DNA from: Streptomyces bluensis
Lineage (GTDB): Bacteria > Actinomycetota > Actinomycetes > Streptomycetales > Streptomycetaceae
Length of the DNA stretch: 64,000 bases
Direction of reading: 5' to 3'
Assembly: GCF_014650715.1 (NCBI RefSeq)
Contig: NZ_BMVM01000006.1
Coordinates: forward strand, 186,001 to 250,000
In this document: positions 57,589 to 64,000 of the stretch, piece after piece
Layout: each line of letters begins with the position of its first letter
Position numbering within the stretch: the first letter of the stretch is position 1
Program-made: the position numbers and the translations under genes
Notes under the pieces: generated by a model
Told to the model about the DNA's origin: nothing
Database searches by the model: none
The model's input: the letters and a program-made list of their open reading frames with translations, nothing else

Positions 57589-58749
57589 GTGAGCGCGGGC
57601 GGCCTTCCCGAGGCCGAGCGGCTCGACCGGGTCTTCCTTTCCCGGGTCACCGAGCCGGGGGACGAGCTCGGCGGGCGGTGGCTCCGCGAGCTGGGCGTCC
57701 GCGAGACGGTGCGGCGGCTCACCGGGGGCGGACGGCCGCTGCCGGGAGCCTCGGATAAGCGATGGGCGGGGCTGCGTGCCCGCGCCGAGCGTGCGGATCC
57801 GCAGCGGGACCTCGCGCAGGCACAGGGCGCCGGAGCCCGGTTCGTCTGTCCGGGGGACGTCGAGTGGCCCGGGCAACTGGACGACCTGGGGGACACGCGG
57901 CCCGTCGGGCTGTGGGTGCGGGGGCAGGTCAGCCTGCGGATGTGGGCCTCGCGGTCGGTCGCCGTGGTGGGCGCCCGGTCCTGTACGGAGTACGGGGCCC
58001 ACATGGCGGCCGACCTGGGGGCAGGGCTCGCCGAGCGGGGGTGGGTCGTCGTGTCCGGCGGGGCCTACGGCGTCGACGGGGCCGCCCACCGAGGGGCTCT
58101 CGGGGCCGGGGGCGCGACCGTCGCCGTGCTGGCCTGCGGGGTGGACCGGCCCTACCCCCGAGGGCACACCCAGTTGATCAGCAGAATCGCCGAACAGGGG
58201 CTCGTGGTCGGAGAGCTGCCCCCCGGGGACCATCCGACACCCAGCAGGTTCATCCTCCGCAACCGCGTCATCGCCGCGCTCACGCGGGGGACCGTGATCG
58301 TCGAGGCCGCGTACCGCAGTGGCGCGCTCGCGACGGCGCGGGCCGCGCAGCGGCTGGGACGGTTCACGATGGGCGTGCCGGGACCCGCGACCAGCGGGCT
58401 GTCAGCGGGGGTGCACGAACTGCTGCGCGGCGAGGCGACGCTGGTCACCGACGCCGCCGAGATCACCGAGCTGGTCGGCGACATGGGCGAGCTGGCGCCG
58501 GACCGGCGTGGGCCCGTACTGCCGCGTGACCTGCTGGAACCAGGGGCCCGGCGCGTCCTCGACGCCCTTCCCGCCCGCCGGGCCGCCACGGCCCGTGCGA
58601 TCGCCCTGGGCGCCGGCACGGCGGAGGACGAAGCGGTCGGCAGGCTGTACGAACTCCGAGCACTTGGCTACGTCGAACGACATGGCGAGGGCTGGAAGTT
58701 GACACGCCAGGCCATGATCTCCGGTTCATCCGATCGACGCCGATGCTGA
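57589..58749 (+). CDS. dprA: DNA-processing protein DprA
   Basis: A 386-residue DprA. The Rossmann-like core has VAVVGARSCTEYGAHMAADLGAGLAERGWVVVSGGAYGVDGAAHRGAL, ACGVDRPYPRGH, and SRFILRNRVIAALTRGTVIVEAA. A C-terminal winged-helix-like domain follows. DprA loads RecA on incoming ssDNA in competent bacteria. The GTG at 57589 has GAGGAG; 31 bases separate it from comM. Lies 283 bases before whiG. Confidence 0.94.
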   Translation: MSAGGLPEAERLDRVFLSRVTEPGDELGGRWLRELGVRETVRRLTGGGRPLPGASDKRWAGLRARAERADPQRDLAQAQGAGARFVCPGDVEWPGQLDDLGDTRPVGLWVRGQVSLRMWASRSVAVVGARSCTEYGAHMAADLGAGLAERGWVVVSGGAYGVDGAAHRGALGAGGATVAVLACGVDRPYPRGHTQLISRIAEQGLVVGELPPGDHPTPSRFILRNRVIAALTRGTVIVEAAYRSGALATARAAQRLGRFTMGVPGPATSGLSAGVHELLRGEATLVTDAAEITELVGDMGELAPDRRGPVLPRDLLEPGARRVLDALPARRAATARAIALGAGTAEDEAVGRLYELRALGYVERHGEGWKLTRQAMISGSSDRRRC

Positions 58750-59032
58750 CCTAGCGTGTTCGTCCGTCCGGGGGAACGCCGACTGCCCCGGCAATTCCCG
58801 GAGTTGGCGCCCCCACGGGGTCACGCAGTGCGACAGCTGCGACCCCGGGGAGCACCCGGCGCGGAGGGTTCGCGTACGGGCGATCCCTCGCCCTTCGCTC
58901 ACTGCGACGCTCCAGTCACGCTACGCTCACGAGGATTCCGGCGTAGACGGCAGGACGACGCAGACGGCAACTCGACACAGGCACCAGGCAGCAGGCACCA
59001 CCAGCTCACGGCAGAACGGCACAAGGCGACGA

Positions 59033-59869
59033 ATGCCCCAGCACACCTCCGGGTCCGATCGGGCGGCAGTTCCCCCAGCCACCCGTGTCGACGTGCGACC
59101 GCCCGCCCCCTCGACGCTCGACGAGCTGTGGCGGTCGTACAAGGCGACGGGCGACGAGCGGCTGCGCGAGCAGCTGATCCTGCACTACTCGCCGCTGGTC
59201 AAGTACGTCGCGGGCCGGGTGAGCGTCGGCCTGCCGGCCAATGTCGAGCAGGCGGACTTCGTGTCGTCCGGGGTGTTCGGGCTGATCGACGCGATCGAGA
59301 AGTTCGACATCGACCGGGAGATCAAGTTCGAGACGTACGCGATCACACGCATCCGGGGCGCGATGATCGACGAACTGCGGGCGCTGGACTGGATCCCGCG
59401 GTCCGTGCGGCAGAAGGCGCGCAACGTCGAGCGGGCCTACGCCACCCTGGAGGCACGCCTGCGGCGCACCCCGTCCGAGGGTGAGGTGGCCGCCGAGATG
59501 GGCATCGCCGTGGACGAACTCCACGCGGTGTTCAGCCAGCTGTCGCTGGCGAACGTGGTGGCCCTGGAGGAGCTGCTGCATGTCGGGGGTGAGGGCGGCG
59601 ACCGGCTGAGCCTGATGGACACGCTGGAGGACACCGCAGCCGACAACCCCGTCGAGGTGGCGGAGGACCGGGAGCTCAGACGGTTCCTGGCGCGGGCGAT
59701 CAGCACCCTGCCCGAGCGGGAGAAGACCGTCGTCACGCTGTACTACTACGAGGGCCTCACCCTCGCGGAGATCGGCAACGTGCTCGGGGTGACGGAGAGC
59801 CGGGTCAGCCAGATCCACACCAAGTCCGTGCTCCAGCTCCGGGCGAAGCTGGCGAGTTTCGGCCGTTGA
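59033..59869 (+). CDS. whiG: RNA polymerase sigma factor WhiG
   Basis: A 278-residue sigma factor of the FliA/WhiG group. Region 2 is QLILHYSPLVKYVAGRVSVGLPANVEQADFVSSGVFGLIDAIEKFD and KFETYAITRIRGAMIDELRALDWIPRSVRQKARN; region 3 RTPSEGEVAAEMGI; region 4 TLYYYEGLTLAEIGNVLGVTESRVSQIHTKSVLQLR. WhiG commits aerial hyphae to sporulation (activating whiH, whiI), and is held by RsiG. ATG at 59033 is the family start. Confidence 0.96.
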   Translation: MPQHTSGSDRAAVPPATRVDVRPPAPSTLDELWRSYKATGDERLREQLILHYSPLVKYVAGRVSVGLPANVEQADFVSSGVFGLIDAIEKFDIDREIKFETYAITRIRGAMIDELRALDWIPRSVRQKARNVERAYATLEARLRRTPSEGEVAAEMGIAVDELHAVFSQLSLANVVALEELLHVGGEGGDRLSLMDTLEDTAADNPVEVAEDRELRRFLARAISTLPEREKTVVTLYYYEGLTLAEIGNVLGVTESRVSQIHTKSVLQLRAKLASFGR

Positions 59870-59938
59870 CCTGGCCGAGGCCGCCCCGTCGGACGAAGCG
59901 TCTCCCGTGGGCGTTGATTCGTCCGTAAAGTGGTTGAC

Positions 59939-60520
59939 GTGCCAAGGATTCGAGCGGCCTCCGTGGCCGAGCACCGGTCGATGCAGCGTGCCGCCCTGCT
60001 GGACGCGGCGCGCTCCTTGCTGTCCGAGGGCGGGACGGAGGCGCTGACGTTCCCCGCGCTCGCCGAGCGCACGGGACTCGCGCGGTCGTCCGTGTACGAG
60101 TACTTCCGGTCGCGGGCCGCCGTGGTCGAGGAGCTCTGCGAGGTCGACTTCCCCCTCTGGGCGGCGGAGGTCGAGGCGGCGATGGCCGCCGCGGACAGCC
60201 CCGAGGGCAAGGTCGAGGCGTATGTGCGGCAGCAGCTCGCACTGGTCGGGGACCGGCGGCACCGGGCCGTCGTCGCCATCTCGGCGAGTGAGCTCGACGC
60301 GGGGGCGCGGGAGAAGATCCGCGCCGCGCACGGTGGGCTCGCGACGCTGATCGTCGAGGCGCTGGGCGCACTGGGACACACACAGCCCCGGCTGGTCGCG
60401 ATGCTGCTCCAGGGTGTGGTCGACGCGGCCGTACGGCGGATCGAGCTCGGCGCGGCGGAGGACCCCGAGTCGATCACCGAGGCGGCGGTCGCGATGGCGC
60501 TGCGGGGCGTTCGCGGCTGA
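59939..60520 (+). CDS. TetR-family transcriptional regulator
   Basis: A 193-residue regulator. The N-terminal helix-turn-helix is MQRAALLDAARSLLSEGGTEALTFPALAERTGLARSSVYEYFRSRAAVVEEL. The C-terminal ligand domain is unremarkable. GTG at 59939 was taken; a GTG three codons earlier (59930) is equally possible. No nearby target or operator was recognised. It converges on the M23 gene. Confidence 0.9.
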   Translation: MPRIRAASVAEHRSMQRAALLDAARSLLSEGGTEALTFPALAERTGLARSSVYEYFRSRAAVVEELCEVDFPLWAAEVEAAMAAADSPEGKVEAYVRQQLALVGDRRHRAVVAISASELDAGAREKIRAAHGGLATLIVEALGALGHTQPRLVAMLLQGVVDAAVRRIELGAAEDPESITEAAVAMALRGVRG

Positions 60521-60667
60521 GGCTCCGTTACTCCGTCCCGTCGGTTGCTCCGGTACCCGAACAACGGCAGGCCGCCCTGCGTCCCGATCACCCACAGTCC
60601 ACCCCGCTACCGCGATCACCAGCAATTCGCCCTGGTGTCCCGATCACAGTCACTCCGGTACCCCCAT

Positions 60668-60689
60668 GCGCCGGCGGTGACTCCGGCGC
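60668..60689. terminator. Hairpin between convergent TetR and M23 genes
   Basis: gcgccgg-cggtgact-ccggcgc is a perfect 7-bp stem in the 174-base gap, just before the M23 gene end. It probably serves both genes. Confidence 0.5.
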
Positions 60690-60694
60690 TCGAA

Positions 60695-61432
60695 TCATCC
60701 AGAGTCACCCGGCACCCTGGCCACCGGCAGCAGCCGTGACGGGCCCCTGGTCAGCAGCCACGGGGGCAGCAAGGACAGCGGGTCCAGATAAGCGTCGGCT
60801 CTGAGCAGGCCCCAGTGAAGGCACGACGACGGGCAGTGCGAGGCGCCGGGTTCGAGGACGCCCAGGACATCGCCCGCGGCTACCTCGTCGCCCCTCTTCA
60901 CCGAGGCCCGGACCGGTTCGTAGGTCGTCCGCAGGGGCGGATCGCCCGTGCCCGTCAGCTCCACCGAGACGACCCCGCGCCCCGCGACCCGGCCCGCGAA
61001 CGACACACGGCCCGGCGCGACGGCCCGCACCGGGGCATCGGTGGCCGCCGTGAGGTCCACGCCCCGGTGGCCACGGCCGTACGCCGTCGCAGGGGGTTCC
61101 CAGCCCCGCAGGACCAACGGGCGCTGCCCCACGGGCCAGTTCCGCCCGACGGCCGGTACGGAGGTGTCGGCGCCCGGCGGACCGGCCGGGCCCTCCTCGG
61201 GGCTCGACGACGCCTCCGCGCCGCCCGGTCCGGTCCTGGCGGACGGCATCTCCTGCCGCATGGCCGCCGGCGGTACCGCGCCCGCCAGGGGCACGGGCCC
61301 GTCGCGCCCCAGGGAGGCGCCTGCGCCCGCTCCCGGTGGGATGCCCGCCACGGCGGCGACCGTCAGCGCCAGGAGCAGGCCCGGCCACGTCCATGTCCAC
61401 GTCCACGTCCACGCACATCGTTTCGCTCGCAT
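60695..61432 (-). CDS. Exported M23 (LytM)-domain protein with altered catalytic motif
   Basis: A 245-residue secreted protein. The signal region is MRAKRCAWTWTWTWTWPGLLLALTVAAVAGI, where four Trp-Thr pairs derive from a 6-bp repeat. A Pro/Ala/Gly linker precedes the M23 domain: GHRGVDLTAATDAPVRAVAPGRVSFAG (metal His and Asp in HRGVD) and CPSSCLHWGLL, in which the usual HxH is CxH. This domain normally cuts peptidoglycan cross-links; the lost His suggests weak or no activity, or a binding or regulatory role. Divergent from rpsB. Confidence 0.85.
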   Translation of the reverse strand: MRAKRCAWTWTWTWTWPGLLLALTVAAVAGIPPGAGAGASLGRDGPVPLAGAVPPAAMRQEMPSARTGPGGAEASSSPEEGPAGPPGADTSVPAVGRNWPVGQRPLVLRGWEPPATAYGRGHRGVDLTAATDAPVRAVAPGRVSFAGRVAGRGVVSVELTGTGDPPLRTTYEPVRASVKRGDEVAAGDVLGVLEPGASHCPSSCLHWGLLRADAYLDPLSLLPPWLLTRGPSRLLPVARVPGDSG

Positions 61433-61529
61433 GAGAGAACCGTGCCGGAGCGCGGTCGATCATGGCCGGGATCTGTGGACCACCGGCGGCTTGTGGACAA
61501 CGGCGTCACCCGGGGCCCCGCGGGTCCCG

Positions 61530-61535
61530 TACACT
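61530..61535 (+). promoter_or_regulatory. Candidate minus-10 of the rpsB promoter
   Basis: TACACT lies 170 bases before the rpsB start in the sequence gtcccgtacacttctg. No good minus-35 was found 17 nt upstream, so this is tentative; it would give an unusually long leader. Confidence 0.3.
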
Positions 61536-61704
61536 TCTGATGGCGACCCGGGCCACCGGGTCGACTTCGCACGCCCCGATACGAGGCCTGTCAGTGGTCC
61601 GTATCAGCGCCCCTCGGTCCTTCGCGGCACGGCGCGTCGCGGGCGTCAGGCGCGCGTGCCGTCCGGCACGCGCGGCACAACCGAGAAACACAAGGAGAAC
61701 GGCC

Positions 61705-62619
61705 ATGGCCGTCGTCACGATGCGGGAGCTGCTGGAGAGCGGCGTCCACTTCGGTCACCAGACCCGCCGCTGGAACCCGAAGATGAAGCGCTTCATCTTC
61801 ACCGAGCGCAACGGCATCTACATCATCGACCTGCTCCAGTCGCTGTCGTACATCGACCGCGCCTACGAGTTCGTCAAGGAGACCGTCGCCCACGGCGGCA
61901 CGGTCATGTTCGTCGGCACGAAGAAGCAGGCGCAGGAGGCCATCGCCGAGCAGGCCACCCGCGTCGGCATGCCGTACGTCAACCAGCGCTGGCTGGGCGG
62001 CATGCTCACCAACTTCTCGACCGTCTACAAGCGTCTGCAGCGCCTGAAGGAGCTTGAGCAGATCGACTTCGAGGACGTGGCGTCCTCCGGTCTGACCAAG
62101 AAGGAACTGCTGGTCCTCTCCCGCGAGAAGGCCAAGCTGGAGAAGACCCTCGGTGGTATCCGCGAGATGCAGAAGGTGCCCAGCGCCGTCTGGATCGTGG
62201 ACACCAAGAAGGAGCACATCGCGGTCGGTGAGGCCCGGAAGCTCAACATCCCGGTCGTCGCCATCCTCGACACCAACTGCGACCCCGACGAGGTCGACTA
62301 CAAGATCCCGGGCAACGACGACGCGATCCGCTCCGTCACCCTGCTCACCCGCGTGATCGCCGACGCCGTCGCCGAGGGCCTCATCGCCCGCTCGGGCGTC
62401 AAGACCGAGGGCGAGAAGGCCGCGGGCGAGCCGCTCGCCGAGTGGGAGCGCGACCTGCTTGAGGGCGGCGAGAAGAAGGCCGAGGAGACCCCGGCCGCCG
62501 AGGCCGAGAAGCCGGCCGAGGCTCCGGCCGCCGACGCTGCTCCGGCCGCCGACGCTGCTCCGGCCGCCGAGGCTGCTCCGGCGGCCGAGGCTCCGGCCGC
62601 CGACGCCGAGCAGGCCTGA
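61705..62619 (+). CDS. rpsB: 30S ribosomal protein S2
   Basis: A 304-residue S2. The N-terminal MRELLESGVHFGHQTRRWNPKM and YVNQRWLGGMLTNFSTV, IVDTKKEHIAVGEARKLNIPVVAILDTNCDP are conserved. The C-terminal 55 residues are an Ala/Pro/Glu-rich extension, with repeats of PAADAA from a 15-bp DNA unit, common in Streptomyces. AAGGAG lies 6 nt upstream of the ATG at 61705. It leads the rpsB-tsf pair. Confidence 0.97.
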   Translation: MAVVTMRELLESGVHFGHQTRRWNPKMKRFIFTERNGIYIIDLLQSLSYIDRAYEFVKETVAHGGTVMFVGTKKQAQEAIAEQATRVGMPYVNQRWLGGMLTNFSTVYKRLQRLKELEQIDFEDVASSGLTKKELLVLSREKAKLEKTLGGIREMQKVPSAVWIVDTKKEHIAVGEARKLNIPVVAILDTNCDPDEVDYKIPGNDDAIRSVTLLTRVIADAVAEGLIARSGVKTEGEKAAGEPLAEWERDLLEGGEKKAEETPAAEAEKPAEAPAADAAPAADAAPAAEAAPAAEAPAADAEQA

Positions 62620-62632
62620 CACCAGGGCGTTG

Positions 62633-62693
62633 ACGGCGGGAGCGGCACGGCACCCCACAGCGCCTCCGGCGCGGTGAAGTCCGCTCCCGCCGT
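62633..62693 (+). terminator. Branched hairpin between rpsB and tsf (attenuator candidate)
   Basis: A perfect 13-bp outer stem (acggcgggagcgg at 62633-62645 with ccgctcccgccgt at 62681-62693) encloses a second perfect stem, gcgcc-tcc-ggcgc at 62660-62672. It lies 14 bases past the rpsB stop in the 175-base rpsB-tsf gap. A partial terminator would make S2 and EF-Ts unequal; untested. Confidence 0.65.
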
Positions 62694-62794
62694 TCACCCG
62701 TAGGTCGACGGCGCGTCAGGGATCCACGGCTGTATGTGGATCGCAACCCCGTAGATCTTCGATCCTCCAGACTTCGAGAAAGACTCACAGACTC

Positions 62795-63631
62795 ATGGCG
62801 AACTACACCGCCGCCGACGTCAAGAAGCTCCGCGAGCTCACCGGCGCCGGCATGATGGACTGCAAGAAGGCGCTGGACGAGGCCGAGGGCAACGTCGAGA
62901 AGGCCGTCGAGGCGCTCCGCATTAAGGGCCAGAAGGGCGTCGCCAAGCGCGAGGGCCGCTCCGCCGAGAACGGCGCCGTGGTCTCCGTCATCGCCGACGA
63001 CAACAGCTCCGGTGTCCTGGTCGAGCTGAAGTGCGAGACGGACTTCGTCGCCAAGGGCGAGAAGTTCCAGGCCGTCGCCAGCGTGATCGCCGAGCACGTC
63101 GCCAAGACCTCCCCGGCCGACATCGAGGCGCTGCTCGCCTCCGAGATCGAGGCCGGCAAGACCGTCCAGGCGTTCGTGGACGAGGCCAACGCCAACCTCG
63201 GCGAGAAGATCGTCCTGGACCGCTTCGCGCAGTTCTCCGACGGCTTCGTGACGGCGTACATGCACCGCACGATGCCCGACCTGCCGCCGCAGATCGGTGT
63301 CCTCGTCGAGCTCGACAAGCCGAACGCCGAGGTCGCCAAGGGCGTCGCCCAGCACATCGCCGCCTTCGCGCCGAAGTACCTCTCCAAGGAGGACGTCCCG
63401 GCCGAGGTCGTCGAGTCCGAGCGCCGCGTCGCCGAGGAGACCACCCGCGCCGAGGGCAAGCCGGAGGCCGCCCTGCCGAAGATCGTCGAGGGTCGCCTCA
63501 ACGGCTTCTTCAAGGACGCCACGCTGCTGGGCCAGCCGTACGCGCTCGACAACAAGAAGTCCGTCCAGAAGATCCTGGACGAGGCCGGTGTCACCCTGAA
63601 GCGCTTCACGCGCATCAAGGTCGGCATCTGA
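62795..63631 (+). CDS. tsf: Elongation factor Ts
   Basis: A 278-residue EF-Ts that exchanges GDP for GTP on EF-Tu. N-terminal MANYTAADVKKLRELTGAGMMDCKKALDEAEGNVEKAVE and the core ETDFVAKGEKFQAVA with the TDFV motif are conserved, ending RFTRIKVGI. Complete, with the usual 3' neighbour pyrH. Confidence 0.97.
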   Translation: MANYTAADVKKLRELTGAGMMDCKKALDEAEGNVEKAVEALRIKGQKGVAKREGRSAENGAVVSVIADDNSSGVLVELKCETDFVAKGEKFQAVASVIAEHVAKTSPADIEALLASEIEAGKTVQAFVDEANANLGEKIVLDRFAQFSDGFVTAYMHRTMPDLPPQIGVLVELDKPNAEVAKGVAQHIAAFAPKYLSKEDVPAEVVESERRVAEETTRAEGKPEAALPKIVEGRLNGFFKDATLLGQPYALDNKKSVQKILDEAGVTLKRFTRIKVGI

Positions 63632-63684
63632 GTCATTACAGCGATCGACGCGCGACCCCGCTAGGGTCGACAGCAGTCGTCCGA

Positions 63685-63734
63685 GTCGTCCGTGTCGCTC
63701 GCGTATGCCGTCCCGTACACGCGTGACGGACGAC
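63685..63734 (+). terminator. Hairpin between tsf and pyrH
   Basis: gtcgtccg pairs with cggacgac at 63727-63734, with inner partial pairing (cgcgta region). It lies 54 bases after tsf, in a 207-base gap. No T-run is seen; a terminator or attenuator is only possible. Confidence 0.35.
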
Positions 63735-63838
63735 AGCAGATCTGACGAGGAGGCCATTGCCGCGCATGGGAAGCGAAACACGCCCCACCGGCAGTGGCCT
63801 TCTTCGTATGTGCAACAGCTGAAAGAGGCGGGAACCCC

Positions 63839-64000
63839 ATGACCACCAAGGCCCAGAAGAGCGACGACGGCAAAGTACGCGGCCGGTTTCTGCTGAAGCT
63901 GTCCGGAGAGGCCTTCTCCGGCGGTGGGGGCCTGGGCGTGGACCCCGACGTGGTGCACAAGATCGCCCGCGAGATCGCGGCCGTCGTACGGGACGGCGCG
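63839..64000 (+). CDS. pyrH: Uridylate kinase (3' truncated by window)
   Basis: The N-terminal 54 codons, starting MTTKAQKSDDGKVRGRFLLKL, with the nucleotide-binding KLSGEAFSGGGGLGVDPDVV motif of PyrH. The gene runs past the window. UMP kinase makes UDP for nucleic acids and cell-wall precursors. The position after rpsB-tsf is standard. Confidence 0.95.
   Translation, partial: MTTKAQKSDDGKVRGRFLLKLSGEAFSGGGGLGVDPDVVHKIAREIAAVVRDGA

Noticed and set aside
1..64000. tRNA, rRNA or prophage genes
   Set aside because: No cloverleaf, rRNA core sequence, integrase, transposase or phage structural gene was found on either strand by reading.

Overview
The window is an ordinary-looking stretch of Streptomyces core chromosome. 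The evidence is very high GC with strong third-position GC, frequent GTG starts, and a gene order and protein set typical of Streptomyces: a lysine-tailed HupS, GlcP, NsdA, the four-gene signal peptidase cluster sipWXYZ and the sporulation sigma factor WhiG. It begins inside leuD and ends inside pyrH. I see no rRNA, tRNA, CRISPR array, prophage or IS element. The one clear mobile element is an intein.

Layout. Positions 1-9.0 kb hold the end of leuCD, a small conserved protein, hupS, the F420-pathway gene cofC, a lipid/peptidoglycan run (plsC-like, gpsA, ddlA), a DUF3515 lipoprotein, a stand-alone Lrp ligand-binding domain, and thiL-thiD. Positions 9.0-16.5 kb hold rpmB, a FakA-like DhaL protein, and an inward-facing HSP90-TPR gene pair that looks accessory. 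Positions 16.6-25.4 kb hold recG (interrupted in its Walker A motif by a 338-residue intein), rsmD-coaD, a DivIVA-like coiled-coil protein, yceD-rpmF-rnc-mutM, and an HxlR regulator. Positions 25.5-36 kb hold a CAP-domain exported protein, acyP, a small coiled-coil protein, smc, glcP, a luciferase-like oxidoreductase, ftsY, and a primase/polymerase-like protein. Positions 36.5-44.2 kb hold nsdA, the nitrogen module amtB-glnK-glnD behind a GlnR-type box, and ffh. Positions 44.3-47.9 kb hold three less universal genes: a methyltransferase, an archaeal/eukaryotic-type prolyl-tRNA synthetase and an SprT-like zinc protein. Positions 48.2-55.4 kb hold the ribosome/RNA-processing run rpsP-khpA-rimM-trmD-rplS, then sipW-sipX-sipY-sipZ, a Nudix hydrolase and DUF2469. 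Positions 55.5-64 kb hold yraN-comM-dprA, whiG, a TetR regulator, an M23-type exported protein, and rpsB-tsf-pyrH.

How the genes work together. Several clusters share a task: membrane targeting and secretion (ftsY, ffh, sipWXYZ), nitrogen uptake and PII signalling (amtB-glnK-glnD), translation (rpsP to rplS, rpsB-tsf, rpmB, rpmF, rsmD, trmD, rimM, proS), and chromosome or DNA maintenance (hupS, smc, recG, mutM, dprA, comM).

The most notable object is the RecG intein at 17580-18593. It starts with Ala and carries the Trp/Cys/Thr signature of class 3 inteins. It keeps both LAGLIDADG motifs and sits between the Lys and Thr of the ATP-binding loop, so RecG should be inactive until splicing occurs. 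Other points of interest are the HSP90-TPR pair, the extra type of ProRS lacking its zinc ligands, two unexplained repeat or operator-like regions (7004-7063 and 9441-9539), and a coiled-coil protein with a 60-residue internal duplication and a Gln/Tyr-rich tail.
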